Shown here: positions 1 through 10,819 of the stretch, piece by piece
Numbering within the stretch: the stretch's first letter is position 1
Layout: each line of letters starts with the position of its first letter
Assembly (NCBI GenBank): GCA_039654915.1
Contig: CM077593.1
Span: 38,906,501 to 38,970,500, forward strand
Reading direction: 5' to 3'
DNA: 64,000 bases
From: Aquilaria yunnanensis
Taxonomy: Eukaryota > Streptophyta > Magnoliopsida > Malvales > Thymelaeaceae
Translations under genes and position numbers: made by a program
Notes under the pieces: model-generated
What the model was told of the DNA's origin: nothing
What the model saw: only the letters and a program-made list of their open reading frames with translations
Databases searched by the model: none

Positions 1-945
1 ATGGTTGAAGTATGGTGCATGATTATAGCCCTTGATTGGTTGTACTTGTAAATACGGCCTACGAGTCGTGCCTTCTCTTTTTACTCTCATTGTACATTCT
101 TTTCTCACCTTACTCCCCTCGAATGTAACTCAAGGTTTCTATTATTGATGTAATGGCACATTATGGGATCATCCAAGGTGGTATGTCCAAGGAGGTGACA
201 ACGAAGGGGCAACCAAGAAAGGAAGAGAAGGAGCTTGTGAAGACCCTTTTCTTTTCTTAGGCTTTTATGATATTCTCATTAGTTTGTGAATATCGCATAG
301 TTTGGGCTGTAACCATGTCACGTTTACTTTCTTGTAAGCATGAGATGCATGTTTTATATTTGTATGTGATGCATGTATAAGACAACCGAAGATAACAAAT
401 TGGTGAGATCAAAAGAAAAATCCCTTAAACAAATATTAAGTCATTAAATGTGATGCCTTCCAAATGTTGGCACTCGTCAAGACTTTGATCAACATTAGGT
501 GGGTTTGCCAAAGCAAAGCACCTATGTTCATCTTGGTAAGGCGCGATGGGATAATAGTGATATCCAAATTGCTAACTTTAGGTCCAACTTAACTAAGTCA
601 TCCTAATAGGATTAGGGACTTAGAGGCATAGAGTTGGGCTTAAGTTCATGAGATGAGCTTGGACAAGTGTTGTTCACCCAACTATCCAAGATTTGCGTAA
701 GATGCAATTGGCAAGGAGTTGCTTACCTAAATAACTGTAACTTGAAAGACAAGCCAAAGCTGACTTAGGTTGTGGTCAAATATGGATCTTGGCCCACTCG
801 AATACCTTAAAGCTGAGGTGTTCTGAAATAATATCGAGGGTTATTATTTTGAGGAAAATAGTGGGAGTATCATTTAATAAAAGTCCTTATTAAATGAATT
901 AAAATACATGGCTCTTACACTGCATATTTACTATTGTAGATAACC
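1..945 (+). other. Copia-1 untranslated leader (partial)
   Basis: Non-coding stretch upstream of the Copia-1 gag start. It aligns almost base for base with 14071-15017, the leader of Copia-2, where the same sequence follows a 5' LTR and primer-binding site. The 5' LTR of Copia-1 therefore lies off the left edge. I see no conserved reading frame in it. Confidence 0.8.
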
Positions 946-1790
946 ATGGCACAAAACACATCGACACTTTCATTGTGATCGATCCTTGAGAAGGAAAAAC
1001 TGAATGGGACCAACTTTCTCAAATGGTACCGAAACTTGAGGATAGTCCTCAAGCAAGAGAGAAAGGCTTATGTCCTAGAGCAGCCCATTCCGAATAAGCA
1101 TGCTGCCACTGCTCCAAGAGCTGAAAGGGATCCTCACAAGAGGCATTCTGATGATGCTTTGGATGTTGCATGCTTCATGCTTATTACCATGGAATCTGAG
1201 CTTCAGAAGCAACATGAGAACATGGAGGCGTTCAATATGATCGAACATCTCAAAATGCTTTTGCAAGAGCAAGCTAGGTATGAGAGGTTTGAAACCTCTA
1301 AGGCATTGTTTCAGTGCAAGATGTCTGAGGGAAGTCCCATAGGTCCTCATGTGCTCAAGATGATTGGGTACATTGAGAATCTTGAGAGTTTGGGATTTGC
1401 TCTTCAGAAAGAGTTGGCTGTTAATGTAGTCTTGCAATCGTTGCCTGAAAGCTACAGTCAGTTCATCGTGAACTATAACATGAACGACCTTGACAAGTCC
1501 CTCCCTGAATTGCTCAACATGTTGAGAACTGCTGAGCAAAACCTTAAGAAGGCTAAGCCCATTTTGATGGTTCAAAAGGGCAAGGGAAAGGGAAAAGCCA
1601 ACAAGAAGAAGGATAAAGCTAATGGAAAGTCCAATGCCAATTCTTCTTCAGCTGCATTGAAACCAAAGGGTGGTGTGGCAAAGGAAGGTGAGTGCTTCCA
1701 TTGTAAGCAACCTGGACACTAGAAGCGCAACTGCAAGCTCTATCTTGAAGAGCTGCTAAGGAAAAGGGAAGTAAGACTTCCACTTTAGGT
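946..1790 (+). pseudogene. Copia-1 gag (nucleocapsid), broken
   Basis: The product would be the structural Gag protein that packages the element RNA in virus-like particles. The ATG at 946 matches the one at 15018 in Copia-2 in position and context. Codon 11 is TGA (976-978); the frame is then open from about 979 to 1722. The typical copia gag core is visible (RNLRIVLKQE, SDDALDVAC, FETSKALFQCKM, LPESYSQF), followed by a Lys/Gly-rich tail and a CCHC zinc knuckle (C-F-H-C-K-Q-P-G-H). The knuckle is cut by TAG at 1720 where Trp is expected; Copia-2 has TGG there. A frameshift follows near 1760 before protease. The class (Ty1/copia, Tork/Angela-like by its sequence) is well supported; the lineage name is less certain. 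Confidence 0.88.
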
Positions 1791-1800
1791 ATTTTTGTTA

Positions 1801-3042
1801 TAGAGGCTAACTTTTCTACTTCCTCATCTTGGGTATTGGATACTGGATGTGGATCTAACATTTGTGAAAATGTGCAAGATCTAAGTAGAAGTAGAAGATT
1901 GGCCCGAGGTGAAGTGGACCTACGTGTTGGAAATGGAGCAAGGGTTGCTGCCTTAACCGTAGGGACTTATGTTCTCACTTTACCTAGTGGATTAGTTTTA
2001 GAATTAGACAACTGCTACTTTGTGCCTACTATTAGTAGAAATTTGATTTCTGTTTCTTGTTTATACAAGAAAGGTTTTTCATTTATAATAAAAGACAAAT
2101 GTTGTTCTATTTATTTGAATGAAATCTTTTATGGTAGTGCTCAACTTAGCAATGGGTTGTATGTTCTAGACCTCGAAGATCCAATCTATAATGTGAATAC
2201 CAAGAAGGTCAGATTGAATGATTCGAACCTGACCTATCTCTGGTACTGTCGCTTGGGCCATATAAATGAGACCCGCATATCCAAGCTCCATAAGGATGGA
2301 CTCTTGGACTCATTTGATTTTGAATCATATGAGACATGTGAGTCATGTTTGTTGGGCAAGATGACCAAAGCCCCATTCATAGGGCAAAGTGAAAGGGCTA
2401 ATGACTTACTAGGACTCATACATAGTGATGTATGTGGCCCTATCTATACACATGCTAGAGGAGGTTTTCAATACTTCATTACTTTCACTGATGACTTCAG
2501 TAGATATGGCTATGTATTTCATGAAACACAAGTCAGAATCCTTTGAAAAGTTCAAAGAATTCAAGAATGAAGTAAAGAATCAACTTGGAAAAAGTATCAA
2601 AGTGCTTCGATCAGATCGTGTTGGAGACTACTTGCATCGAGAATTCCTTGACTATCTGAAGGAGTGTGGTATAGTATCACAACTCACTCCACCTGGTACA
2701 CCTCAATGGAGTGGTGTATCTGAAAGGAGCAATGGAACTCTGTTAGGCATGGTTCGCTCAATGATGAGTCAAGCTGATCTTCCAAGCTCCTTTTGGGGAC
2801 ATGCTCTGGAGACAGCCGCTTTTACACTAAACAGAGTTCCATCTAAATTGCTTCAAAAGACACCATATGAGATATGGAGCAGGAGGCGTCCCAATTTGTC
2901 TTTTATGAGGATTTGGGTCTGTGACGTTTATGTGAAACGTTAATCCTCTGACAAACTAGGGCCCAAATCTCAAAAATGCCTTTTTGTTGGGTATCCCAAA
3001 CAAACAAAGGGTTACTATTTCTACAATCCTTCTGAGCAAAAA
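1801..3042 (+). pseudogene. Copia-1 protease and integrase, frameshifted
   Basis: The aspartic protease is recognised by WVLDTGCGS near 1830-1860, with the D-T-G triad intact. Integrase follows in the copia order, before RT. Its zinc-finger region has H-x-H spacing and the C-E-S-C pair near 2335-2350, then GKMTKAPF. The catalytic core shows the first Asp at HSDVCGP, the second at RSDRVGDY and Glu in SERSNGTLL. The frame shifts near 2520, within the core, and TAA stands at 2941-2943 (VKR*SSDK). The YGYV-to-FMKHKSESF junction is continuous at the protein level only across two frames. It would have cut the polyprotein and inserted cDNA into the genome; this copy cannot do so. Confidence 0.88.
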
Positions 3043-4894
3043 GTGTTTGTTGCTCGAACTGGTGTCTTTTTAGAGAAAGAGTTTATCTATAAAGGAAATA
3101 GTGGGAGGAAAGTAGAACATGAAGAAATTCAAGAACAACAAGGAGACATCGAACCTGAAATGGAGCCTGAACAGACACCACAAGATGTTGTGGTTCAAGA
3201 GTTTGTTCCTGTAGCACAGAGCCCACGTAGGTCTGGTAGGATTCGGTGTGAGCCTGAGAGATATGGATTTCTTATGACTCACACTGGTGATGTGATGCTC
3301 ATGGATCAGGATGAGCCCACAACCTACCAACAAGCTATGTCAGGGCCTGACTCTGAGAAGTGGCTAGTGGCCATGAAATCCGAGATGGAATCCATGTTTG
3401 AAATCCAAGTATGGACTTTGGTTGACCCACCTGAAGGGGTAAAACCCATAGGGTGCAAATGGGATTTCAAGAAGAAAACTGACATGGATGGTAATGTGAT
3501 TACCTTTAAGGGACGATTGGTTGCAAAAGGTTTCAAGCAAATTCATAGTATTGACTATGATGAAACTTTTTCACCAGTTGCTGTGCTTAAATCCATCCAA
3601 ATTTTGTTCGCTATTGCTGCATACTATGATTATGAGATATGGCAAATGGATGTCAAAACTACATTCCTAAATGGAAAGCTAGTTGAGGATGTGTACATGA
3701 CACAACCTGAGGGTTTTGTCACTCCTGAGAATACCAATAAAGTGTGCAAGTTGCAAAGGTCCATTTATGGACTGAAGCAAGCTTCTCGAAGTTGGAATCT
3801 TCATTTTGATGATGCAATCAAAGAGTTTGGTTTTATCAAAAATGAAGATGAACCTTGTGTCTACAAGAAGGTTAGTGGGAGCGCTATTGTCTTCTTGGTG
3901 TTGTATGTAGATGACATAATACTCATCGGGAATGACATTCCTGAGCTACAGTCTGTGAAGACTTGGCTAGGGATGTGTTTCTATATGAAGGACTTGGGTA
4001 AAGTAGCTTATGTGTTAGGCATCAGGATCTATATAGATAGATCTAGAAAGCTTGTTGGCCTAAGTCAAAGTACATATATTGACAAAGTGCTAAAGAGGTT
4101 TAGCATGCAAGATTCCAAGAAAGGACTCTTGCCCATGTCACATGGTATAACTCTTTCTAGATCTTAGTGTCCGAGTACACCCGAGGAGAGAAAGCGCATG
4201 AGTAAGATTCCATATGCCTTAGTAATTGGATCTATCATGTATGCCATGTATGTACTCATCCCGATGTCTCATATGCCTTGAGCATGACGAGTAGGTACCA
4301 ATCAAACCCCGGTGAGAGTCACTGGATAGATGTTAAGAACATCCTTAAGTACTTACGAAGGACTAAGGATGCATTCTTGGTCTTTGGAGGTGAAGATGAG
4401 CTCATTGTAAAGGGTTACACCGATGCAAGCTTCCAATCCGATAAGGATGATTTTAGATCGCAATTTGGTTATGTGTTTTGTATTGGTGGTGGTGCTATGA
4501 GCTGGAAGAGTTCAAAGCAAGAGACAGTAGCTGACTCTACAACAGAATCTGAGTACATAGTCGCCTCTAATGCTGCGAAGGAGGCAGTTTGGATCATGAA
4601 GTTCATCGCTGAACTTGGAGTGGTTCCAAGCATTGCCGACCCGATAGAGCTTTATTGTGACAACAATGGAGCTATCGTACAGGCTAAGGAACCTTGATCT
4701 CACTAGCGATCCAAACACATACTCCAACGCTATCATCTCACCAGGGAGATCATCGAGAGGGGTGATGTAAGGATATACAGGACTTCGACAGACAGCAACA
4801 TTGCTGATCCACTAACAAAGCCCCTTACGCAGTAGAAGCATGATAGCCATTCTAGGTCCATCGATATTAGATACATGGATGATTGGCTTTTAGT
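3043..4894 (+). pseudogene. Copia-1 reverse transcriptase and RNase H, broken
   Basis: The RT reading frame is open from 3043 to 4167. It shows the copia landmarks WTLVDPPEGVKPIGCKW, KGRLVAKGF, FSPVAVLKSI, the SIYGLKQASR motif and the catalytic YVDDI box near 3903-3917. A stop (TAG, 4165) is followed by a degraded link. RNase H-like sequence resumes at 4278-4697, with KGYTDASF, SWKSSKQ, DSTTESEY and LYCDNNGA, which carry the acidic catalytic residues. A second stop follows, and the C-terminal SNIADPLTK motif is still readable near 4800. The domain order protease-integrase-RT-RNase H fixes the superfamily as Ty1/copia. At least three lesions in this half make it non-functional. Confidence 0.9.
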
Positions 4895-4896
4895 GT

Positions 4897-4907
4897 AAGT
4901 GGGAGAT
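4897..4907 (+). other. Copia-1 polypurine tract
   Basis: Purine-rich run (aagtgggagat) directly abutting the LTR start at 4908. This is the usual priming site for plus-strand DNA synthesis in plant Ty1/copia elements. Confidence 0.8.
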
Positions 4908-6324
4908 TGTTAGTGTTGTGCCCGAAAGCCAATCATGAGATGGTTGTATTTTTTGCACATTGAGTCATGATATTTTGTTAAGGCATTAATCCAGCAATTA
5001 TGTTTGTTATTCTATTTCTGTGTAACGTAATAAACATAATTGTAACCCTAGAATAATGATATTCTCTAACGTTCCTGGTCTAGTATTATTGTGGAACGGG
5101 TTGCAATAATACATAATGACTAGCATATGTGGAGACTAATATGAGATATGTAGTCCACAGATGGGTACAAGTTGGAGAACCTGCGTACTGGACTAACCCA
5201 CCAAAAGAACACTGCATGGATCGTTATATAAGTGTCATAAGTGATTCTCATAGTGATCATGGTATATGTAGTCCTTCGACCTAAGATCATTAAGGTTCCC
5301 TACATGTGAGTCACATACTTTGATACTTTCCTTTGTTGCTCGTAACTAAGTGAACTTGAAGGAGGTCATTGGGTATGTCACATATCATGCGGAGGGATTT
5401 GTATGATCAAGATGGGATTTGTCCCTCCTCTGTAATGGGAATGATATCTTTGGGACCCTTGATAGAGTAAGACTAAGAAAAATGCATGGCCACGCTCGGA
5501 TGAGTTGATATACGATATCAATGTCATCAGTTTAAGTTGGTCTACTCGGTAATCAAGTAACCAAAGATTGAGCTATACGAGAGTGACACATTCCATGTCT
5601 CGTGCTTAGTCTTGTTATCTTGGACAAAGGGACAATAGCATATATCAGTGATGGTCATAACGGTTTAGTCGAATCATCGACAATCTTGTCACTTGGGTAG
5701 CAATGATGTGTTGCTAGACACTGCTCATTACTTATGATCATAAATGTGATTTATGATCATTGCCAACGTGGTAAGAGCCTATTGGGTCACACACATAGAG
5801 CTATTTGGATCATTAGAGTGCATGGGCTAATTATTTGGGTTATGGTTTCACTTTAATTTCGTATTAATAATGGGCCTAAGAGTTGAGCCATTATTAAGCC
5901 CAAAATTAAAGCCTAATTGGATTAGGGCTTTGAAACCCATTAGGCCTAGAAGTTGAGTCTCACTATAAATACAACTTTTAGTGAGAAATTCGTAGGTCTC
6001 CTTGCCCTAGCCTCCCAAAAGGACAGCCGCACTCTTCTTTTACAATTCCTTGGAGGACGCAAGCTAGCACTGCGAGCGCAAGAGAAACGTATCTGTCAGG
6101 ATACGGTGGAAGCATGGTGATCCGGAGAGGCTCGTGTAGATACCATAGAGATCCTAAACATGTCAACTGTTTAGGTTTTGTGATTCGACTCTACAGTTGA
6201 GTGAGAGATCCCAACCAAAAATTAGGTATGAAAATTTTTGAACACCCAGTTTACCCCGTTTCACTTGGATCCTGGAGGGTTTCGGTTAAATTTCGCTGCA
6301 CTATTTGGCTCTCGAAACCTATCA
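4908..6324 (+). repeat. Copia-1 3' LTR
   Basis: Starts TGTTAGTGTTGTGCCC after the polypurine tract and aligns throughout with the solo LTRs at 60958-62375 and 11117-12533 (reverse strand) and with the split 5' LTR of Copia-2. It ends at a degraded ..CCTATCA, where the other copies have ..CCCAACA. The length of 1417 bp matches the solo copies (1418 and 1417 bp). The partner LTR and left target duplication are off the window. Confidence 0.93.
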
Positions 6325-7307
6325 TGGTCTTATGAGAATTTTAACACTAGTTAGTACTAATTTTTGGCTCTAGAAATTGCAATTTTTGCTGCCATTACTA
6401 TGCACTTCACACTTGGTGTTAAAACCTCAAATAAGTGCACTCCCCTCACTAAGCTTGGTTCATCAAGCCCATGGCTCTTTTCCAAGCTTAGCCCTATCTC
6501 CATGGATGCATGAAAATATAGTAAACAATCCATGAGAGCAAGAAAGCCCTTACCTTGTTGGGTATGCTGAAATTGGAGCTTGATCCTAAGTGCACTCAAG
6601 CAATAGCACCAAATAGCTTCCAATTGTGTTTCCTTGACTTGAATTGCAAGTAGTTTTGAGTTTGAAGGTATGGTGGCTATGGAGGAAGTGTGGAGGAGAG
6701 GGCTGGCTTATTTTTTGCTGGCAGAGGCTGAAATTTGGCAGATAAGGACAAGAATGGACACTTATATGGTCTTAAGTGCACTAAACACACTTAACAAGCT
6801 TAACTAAAATTTATGTCATTTTCCTTGCTACAAGACCATGATTTCTTTACCTTAATCTCTTGGCCTATATTTGACTTCCTTGTCACCTGCCATAGCAGCC
6901 CTTCTTTATGTGGGATAATCCAACAAAACTTCCATTTGACTTAGGTGATAAGCATGGACAACCAAAGGCACACAATAGGACACTTAAGTCCTTAAAGCCT
7001 TGTTGTGTTTTCCTTTGTCCATACTTGTCTTGTATATGCAATTTGGTCCTCCAAATCTCTTTTGTTAAAGTCTTGCAATTGAGTACCAAATTTCCAAAAT
7101 ATTACAAAAAAGTCCATAGGTTGCTTGACAAACAAGCAATCCTTAAGGCTTTTCTTAGGGGCCAAGTTACTAACTTGGAACAATTCTAGGGAGGTGTTGA
7201 TCATGCCTTTTACCCTCCACATTTCAATCACTATGATGAGAACTAAACAATATAATGGTTTTTAGCCATTATGACACACTTGTAATTCTCCCATTTTTGT
7301 GAGGTGG
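6325..7307. other. Unassigned AT-rich stretch
   Basis: 983 bp between the Copia-1 LTR end and the first readable chromovirus RT codons. Short open frames exist on both strands but show no motif and no resemblance to other parts of the window. It is not the upstream part of RT, so it probably marks another insertion or a rearrangement. Confidence 0.4.
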
Positions 7308-8200
7308 TAACACTGGCAATGTTTGTGAAAGCCATGGATTCGATCTTCAAGCCGTTCTTGGATCAGTTTGTTGAAGTCTTCATTGATGACATTTTGGTAT
7401 ACTCATAGTCTATGCATGAGCACGAGGAACACCTGAGAACGGTTTTGCAAGTATGAATGGATAATCAGTATTATGCAAAGCTATCTATGTGTGAGTTTTG
7501 GTCCAAAAAGATACAGTTTTTGGGCCATATTATAAGTTCTTAGGGCTTATCAATGGATTTTGAAAAGGTTCAAGCAGTGGTTGAGTGAAAGAGACCAACT
7601 ACAGTTACAGAGGCTAGGAGTTTTTTGTGCTTGGCAAGCTACTATAGAAGGTTCATAGAGAAATTCTTTGTGATAGCTACACCATTGATAGCCTTGACCA
7701 AGAATGCTTAGAAATTTGATTGGACACCGAAGTGTGAGGAAGCCTACATGGAATTGAAGAAAAGGTTGACAAGTGCACCAATACTCATTTTGCTAGATTC
7801 GAACAAAGCTTTCACTGTATACATTGATGTGTCAGGTTCTAGTCTAGGATGTGTGTTGATGCACAAGAGTCAAGTGGTCGCCTATGGCTCAAGGCAGTTG
7901 GGGCCTAATGAGCTAAACTATCCAGTTCACGACCTTGAGCTAGTTGTGGTAGTCTTCACTCTTAAGCTTTGGAGACACTATTTGATAAGGAGGTCATTTT
8001 GGATTTTCAATAATCATAAGAGCTTGAAATATCTGTTCACATAGAAGGATCTGAACATGAGGCAATGATGGTGGGTTGAGTACATAAAAGATTATGATTG
8101 CTCGATTGAATATTGTGCATGCAAAAGAATTGTGGTATTAGATGCTTCGAGTCGGAGGTACACGAGAGTGATACTATCTAAAGATCAGCCAACAAGTTTT
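7308..8200 (+). pseudogene. Chromovirus RT and RNase H remnant (Ty3/gypsy)
   Basis: Second half of a Ty3/gypsy reverse transcriptase. It shows AMDSIFKPFLDQ, the catalytic-box variant VFIDDILVYS near 7375-7405, FLGHII and the thumb-connection YYRRFIE. RNase H follows at 7748-8044, with FTVYIDVSGSSLGCVL (D at the expected place), VAYGSRQLGPNELNYP and HDLELVVVVF. Stops are frequent (near 7408, 7456, 7541, 7587, 7711 and 8042). Upstream RT, protease and gag are absent; sequence before 7308 is unrelated. The SRQL..NYP..DLEL signature and the chromodomain downstream place it among chromoviruses, most like Tekay/Del. It is much older than the other elements here, judging by its lesions. Confidence 0.85.
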
Positions 8201-9403
8201 TCAAGAGGAGTGTTGAGGTATTATTTCTTGGCATTGCATGAGTTTTGGTAAAATCAACAAAGGGCCCTAGTCTATATTGGTAGGCACACTTCAAAGTTTT
8301 CCTTTTCTAGAGAGGAAGTGGGGGTCCATTACCTTGGATTTCCTAGTCGGGTTACTGAAAACCCTGAATCAGCATGATGCTATATGGTTAGTGGTTGGTA
8401 GGTTGACTAAATTGGTGCACTTTATACCCATATGGATTACTTATACTTCGGAGTGGTTGTCTTAGTTGTATGTCAAGGAGATAGTGAGATTGTATGGTAT
8501 ACTAGATCAAATTATATTTGATAGGGATCCTCGATTTGTATCAAGATTTTGGAATGCTTTCCAAGAATTTTTGCGAAGTAAGGTTAGTCACTACTACCTT
8601 TCATCTTCAAACTGATGGACAATCTAGAAGAGTGATTTAGAATTTGGAGGATATGTTGCACATGTGTGCCAGTGGCTTCCAAGGAGATTGGGATCAGCAT
8701 TTGTCACTCACTGAGTTTGCTTATAATAACAGTCACCAAATTATTATAGGTATGACACCATATCAAGCATTATATGGTAGGTGATGCATGACACCCCATT
8801 GTTCGGCAGACCTTTCAGATAGGGTTGTTGTCGGTCCTGAGATTATAGAAAGCAACATAGGTAAGATCAAATTAATCCAGAAATGGATTAAAGTAGCCAA
8901 CGACCAGCAGACTAAGTATGCAAATTTGAGGAGCTGGGAATTGAGTTTTGAGGTTGGAGATAGTGTACTTCTTAAAGTGTTTCCTATGAAAGGAGTTACC
9001 TAATTTGGGCAGAGGTGTAAGTTAGCCCTTAGGTATATCGGACTGTATGAAGTTTTAGAGAAAATAAGGAAGGTTGCTTATCGATTGGCATTACTACCCA
9101 ACTTGTCTCAGGTGTATAAAGTGTTTCACGTTACTCTTTTGAGAAAGTGCACAATGAATCCAAGACAGGCAGTTAACCTTTTGATGGTACCCATCCAGGA
9201 AGACTTGACCTATGAAGAGAAACCCGTTCTGATGCTTAACGGGCAAGTTAAATAACTCCATACCAAGTGGATTTCAATGGTTAAGATCCTTTGGTCGAAC
9301 CATAGTGAGGAGGAAGCTACTTGGGAGACAGAGCAAGATATGTTGAAAAGATATCCTAGTGTTTTTCCTCAGTTGCAGCAGAATTTGGGGGACCAAATTC
9401 CAT
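8201..9403 (+). pseudogene. Chromovirus integrase and chromodomain remnant
   Basis: Integrase core fragments are readable: WGSITLDFLVGL near 8315-8345 (first Asp), IIFDRDPRFVS near 8510-8540 (second Asp) and FAYNNSH near 8720. The HHCC zinc finger expected before the core is missing, which points to an internal deletion. The C-terminal part reads YRLALLPNLSQVYKVFHVTLLRK near 9080-9150. A chromodomain-like end follows (VKILWSNHSEEEATWETE, 9280-9335, then YPSVFP). In chromoviruses the chromodomain steers integration to particular chromatin. Several stops and frame changes make this a fossil. Confidence 0.82.
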
Positions 9404-10819
9404 AAGGAGGGGAGAATATTATGGATCTTATAGCTGGAAGCTTGTTTAAGGAAGATAAAGTGATTGGAACATAGTTTGGAACCTTATTTCAACTTCACAT
9501 AGCAAGAATAGACAAGTTTAGCAAAGTTCACCAAGTTTCAAAAAGCTTAAAGCTCCAAATGAGGTTCGGGGGCTAAATGATAATTTTGCATCTCAAAGAG
9601 TCGAGCCAAGTCCCATGATTTAAAAAGGATTTTTAGTCCCGAGAGTTAAGAATGAGTTTTAGAAATCTAAATTTTTCTTTTAACCCAAGTTTTGTGTAAA
9701 TAAAAAAAATTTGACCAAGTTTTAAGAAAAGGGGGGCTTTTTGCAACTTTTTAATAACTTTCGTGGCTTGTGGTTTTAAAGATTATAAAAGCTTCGTAAA
9801 GTCAATAGAGGTTGCCATGTTTGACCAAAACCCTAGTTCATCCATCCTTCCTTGATTTCTTCATGAAATTGAGCTCAAAACCAATAGTTTTTGATGAAAT
9901 TTGAAGATACCAAGGGTGTAGTTGCTAAAAGGAAGCTTGTTTCAAGTGAAATTTCATGTTTTTGAAGCTTGGAACTGTGTTTCCAACCATCCCCTATTTT
10001 TGATACCAGTTAAGTTGTGATCTTATGGTGAATTCTTCTTTATTTGATGATTGGGAGCTTGGGTTTCAGTTCAAAGTTAGTAATTTTGTGTTTTGCGCCT
10101 TTGGCTGATTGGAACTAGGAAGAACTTTGTGGAACTTGGTTTTTATGGAAGAGTTGCTTTATTCTTGCTTGTGAGTTAAAGTTTAGGTAAGGGAGTTATG
10201 TTTTCAAGCTTTATTGATGCTATTGGAGTATGTTTGCTTGATGAAATCAAGTAGTTTTGCAACTAGCATTAGTTAGTGGGCTAGTTTGATCATGTTGGAC
10301 TATTAGTTTTGTGGAGCTTGGAATGATGTTACAAATGCATCAAAGGTATGCTTATGATTGTTGGTTGTGGTCTTTGCAACATGTTTTACAAGTATGTGAG
10401 GTTGGAAGGCCATCCAAGCATGTGTAGCATGATTGTTAAGTCTTCCAAGTTGTAGCAGAAAAATTGGAAATTTCTCGGCATCGCGAGTATTGGTGATGCG
10501 TCGCCAACACCATGAAAAACCCATAGCAGGTCATCTCCATAGTCACATTGGCTGAAATTTTCCAATTCTGCTTAGGGGTTCGATGGAAGGCTTGAAGGGG
10601 TGCTTGGGGCACCTTGGGGTCTAAGTATTCCAGGGGTATTCTAAGACTTCCAAAACTCCTTCGAGACCTAGGAGTTTTCTTAGGTTTTTATGGTTACTTT
10701 CGCCATAAGCAAGAAAACAAGTTATTAAAGGCCACAATTAGGTATCACTAGCTTGGGTGAAAGGTTTAGTACCATCGACAAACTAGCCGGGCCATCAGGC
10801 AGGTTTTTATGGCCAAGTC
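9404..10819 (+). repeat. Chromovirus polypurine tract and probable 3' LTR remnant
   Basis: A purine run (aaggaggggagaat, about 9404-9417) follows the integrase end, as in chromoviruses. The next 1.4 kb is non-coding. It includes the phrase 'gggggctaaatgataattttgca', of a type common in chromovirus LTRs. The exact start is uncertain (first TG at 9422). The 3' end is not seen because Copia-2 begins at 10820; the rest would lie beyond Copia-2, off the window. Confidence 0.5.

Noticed and set aside
1075..1575. 166-codon open frame antisense to Copia-1 gag
   Set aside because: It mirrors gag codons on the other strand; the gag frame has clear family motifs and this one has none.
7308..9403. Chromovirus fossil as part of a Tat element
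   Set aside because: It has the chromovirus RT/RNase H signatures and a chromodomain, and lacks the second RNase H and antisense gene.
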